From Verrucomicrobiales bacterium (GTDB lineage: Bacteria > Verrucomicrobiota > Verrucomicrobiia > Verrucomicrobiales > Verrucomicrobiaceae): a stretch of DNA of 7,112 bases. Numbering within the stretch: position 1 is the first letter of the stretch; every line of letters begins with the position of its first letter. The notes beneath the pieces were generated by a model. It made no database searches, was not told the origin of the DNA, and saw nothing but the letters and a program-made list of their open reading frames with translations. The DNA lies in NCBI GenBank assembly GCA_003506995.1, contig DNXB01000513.1:837-7948 (forward strand), written 5' to 3'. This document shows, in pieces, positions 6,417-7,112 of the stretch. Made by a program: the position numbers and the translations under genes.

Positions 6417-7112
6417 TCAACTGGCCTTTTTCACTTTTTTCACCGCAGGGGCTCCGAGGTGGCCCTGCAGGATGGTGTTGTTCAGGCCAAGGAACTTGGC
6501 GGTGCGGTCCGCATCTTCTTCAAAATGCCGGTAGGCAAGGCGGGAGAGCTCGCGCTCAACCCATGGGAGCAGTTCGATGTCGGGTGTTTTTTCGGCCACA
6601 TTCACCAGCATGGAGAGCGCGTCACGCATGCGCGTCACGGTGTTGGAGGGGTCCATGTGACGGGCGCCTTTGCTGCCCAGAGGGATATCGGAGGGGAGCA
6701 GAACGTCGGAATTACAGAGCGCGCAGGCGCGCTGGATGGTGTTTTCCAGCTCACGCACGTTGCCGGGCCAGTCGTAGGCGTCGAGCATGTCGAGCGCATC
6801 ATCGGTGAAACGCATCTGCGGACCGCGACGGCGGGTGGAGAGGCGGTGCAGGAAGAATTCGGCGAGCAGGCGCACGTCCTCGCGGCGCTCACGCAGCGGC
6901 GGAATGTGGATGCGGACGACGTTCAGGCGGTAGAACAAGTCCTCGCGGAAACTGCCTTTCGCGACCTCCTCCTCGAGATTTTTGTTGGTGGCGGCGAGGA
7001 CGCGCACGTCGGTTTTCAGCGTTTGATTGCTGCCGACGCGGGAATACTGGCCCTCTTGGAGCACGCGCAAAAGCTTGCTCTGCACGGCGAGCGGCATGTC
7101 GCCAATTTCATC
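6417..7112 (-). CDS. Sigma-54-dependent transcriptional activator (NtrC-type), C-terminal part, N-terminus beyond the right edge
   Basis: The frame is open from the right edge through 231 codons to TGA at 6419-6417; the gene begins outside the window. The first visible residues DEIGDMPLAVQSKLLRVLQE are the Walker B region of the AAA+ domain. DVRVLAATNKNLEEEV is sensor I, REDLFYRLNVV and PPLRERREDV follow with the arginine-finger region, and YDWPGNVRELENTIQRA is the sensor II segment, all typical of enhancer-binding proteins that drive sigma-54 open-complex formation. After a linker of about 60 residues, LSRLAYRHFEEDADRTAKFLGLNNTILQGHL fits a Fis-type helix-turn-helix, followed by a Lys-rich tail (KKVKKAS). 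The GAFTGA loop, Walker A and any receiver or sensor domain lie outside the window, so its input signal is unknown. No target site for it is recognised here. Confidence 0.92.
   Translation of the reverse strand, partial: DEIGDMPLAVQSKLLRVLQEGQYSRVGSNQTLKTDVRVLAATNKNLEEEVAKGSFREDLFYRLNVVRIHIPPLRERREDVRLLAEFFLHRLSTRRRGPQMRFTDDALDMLDAYDWPGNVRELENTIQRACALCNSDVLLPSDIPLGSKGARHMDPSNTVTRMRDALSMLVNVAEKTPDIELLPWVERELSRLAYRHFEEDADRTAKFLGLNNTILQGHLGAPAVKKVKKAS

Overview
The window looks like a chromosomal segment of a Verrucomicrobiota-type bacterium (Prosthecobacter/Verrucomicrobium-like; a planctomycete is the main alternative). This is inferred from the gene content: a PEP-CTERM surface protein, an exported formylglycine sulfatase, a Tat-exported Gfo/Idh/MocA oxidoreductase and an exported DUF1080 (3-keto-disaccharide hydrolase) protein. 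High G+C coding DNA and the near absence of Shine-Dalgarno motifs fit as well. No RNA gene, CRISPR array, insertion sequence or phage gene is visible.

Layout. Minus strand, left: a membrane-anchored helical-repeat protein (1-786, running off the left edge) lies 57 nt downstream of a PEP-CTERM protein gene (844-1663). Next, also on the minus strand, come a small retropepsin-like aspartic protease (1823-2212), a 69-residue partner ORF 4 nt before it (2217-2426), and a sulfatase (2476-3951). A 78-nt divergent intergenic region separates the sulfatase from a plus-strand Tat-exported oxidoreductase (4030-5538). That gene converges, across a strong hairpin terminator (5591-5627), on a minus-strand DUF1080 protein (5651-6301). 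At the right edge is the C-terminal part of a sigma-54-dependent regulator (6417-7112, minus).

Most interesting observation. The PEP-CTERM gene carries seven perfect tandem copies of a pentanucleotide (CCTGT on the coding strand, 1621-1655) directly after its only plausible ATG (1663-1661), inside the signal-peptide-coding region. With seven copies the ATG runs into TAG after 17 codons. The signal-peptide core, the mature domain and the PEP-CTERM tail lie intact in another frame. Eight or five copies would join ATG, signal peptide and body into one ORF of 274 or 269 aa. A near-consensus promoter (TTGACA, 17 bp, CAAAAT) sits about 27 nt upstream of that ATG. This is the architecture of a slipped-strand, translational ON/OFF contingency locus, as in the CTCTT leader repeats of neisserial opa genes, but applied to an exosortase-sorted surface protein. 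The sequence shown is the OFF state.

How the rest may work together. The sulfatase, the oxidoreductase and the DUF1080 protein all have export signals. They could form a small periplasmic route for sulfated glycans: desulfation, sugar C3 oxidation, then keto-glycoside cleavage. The substrate cannot be read from the sequence.
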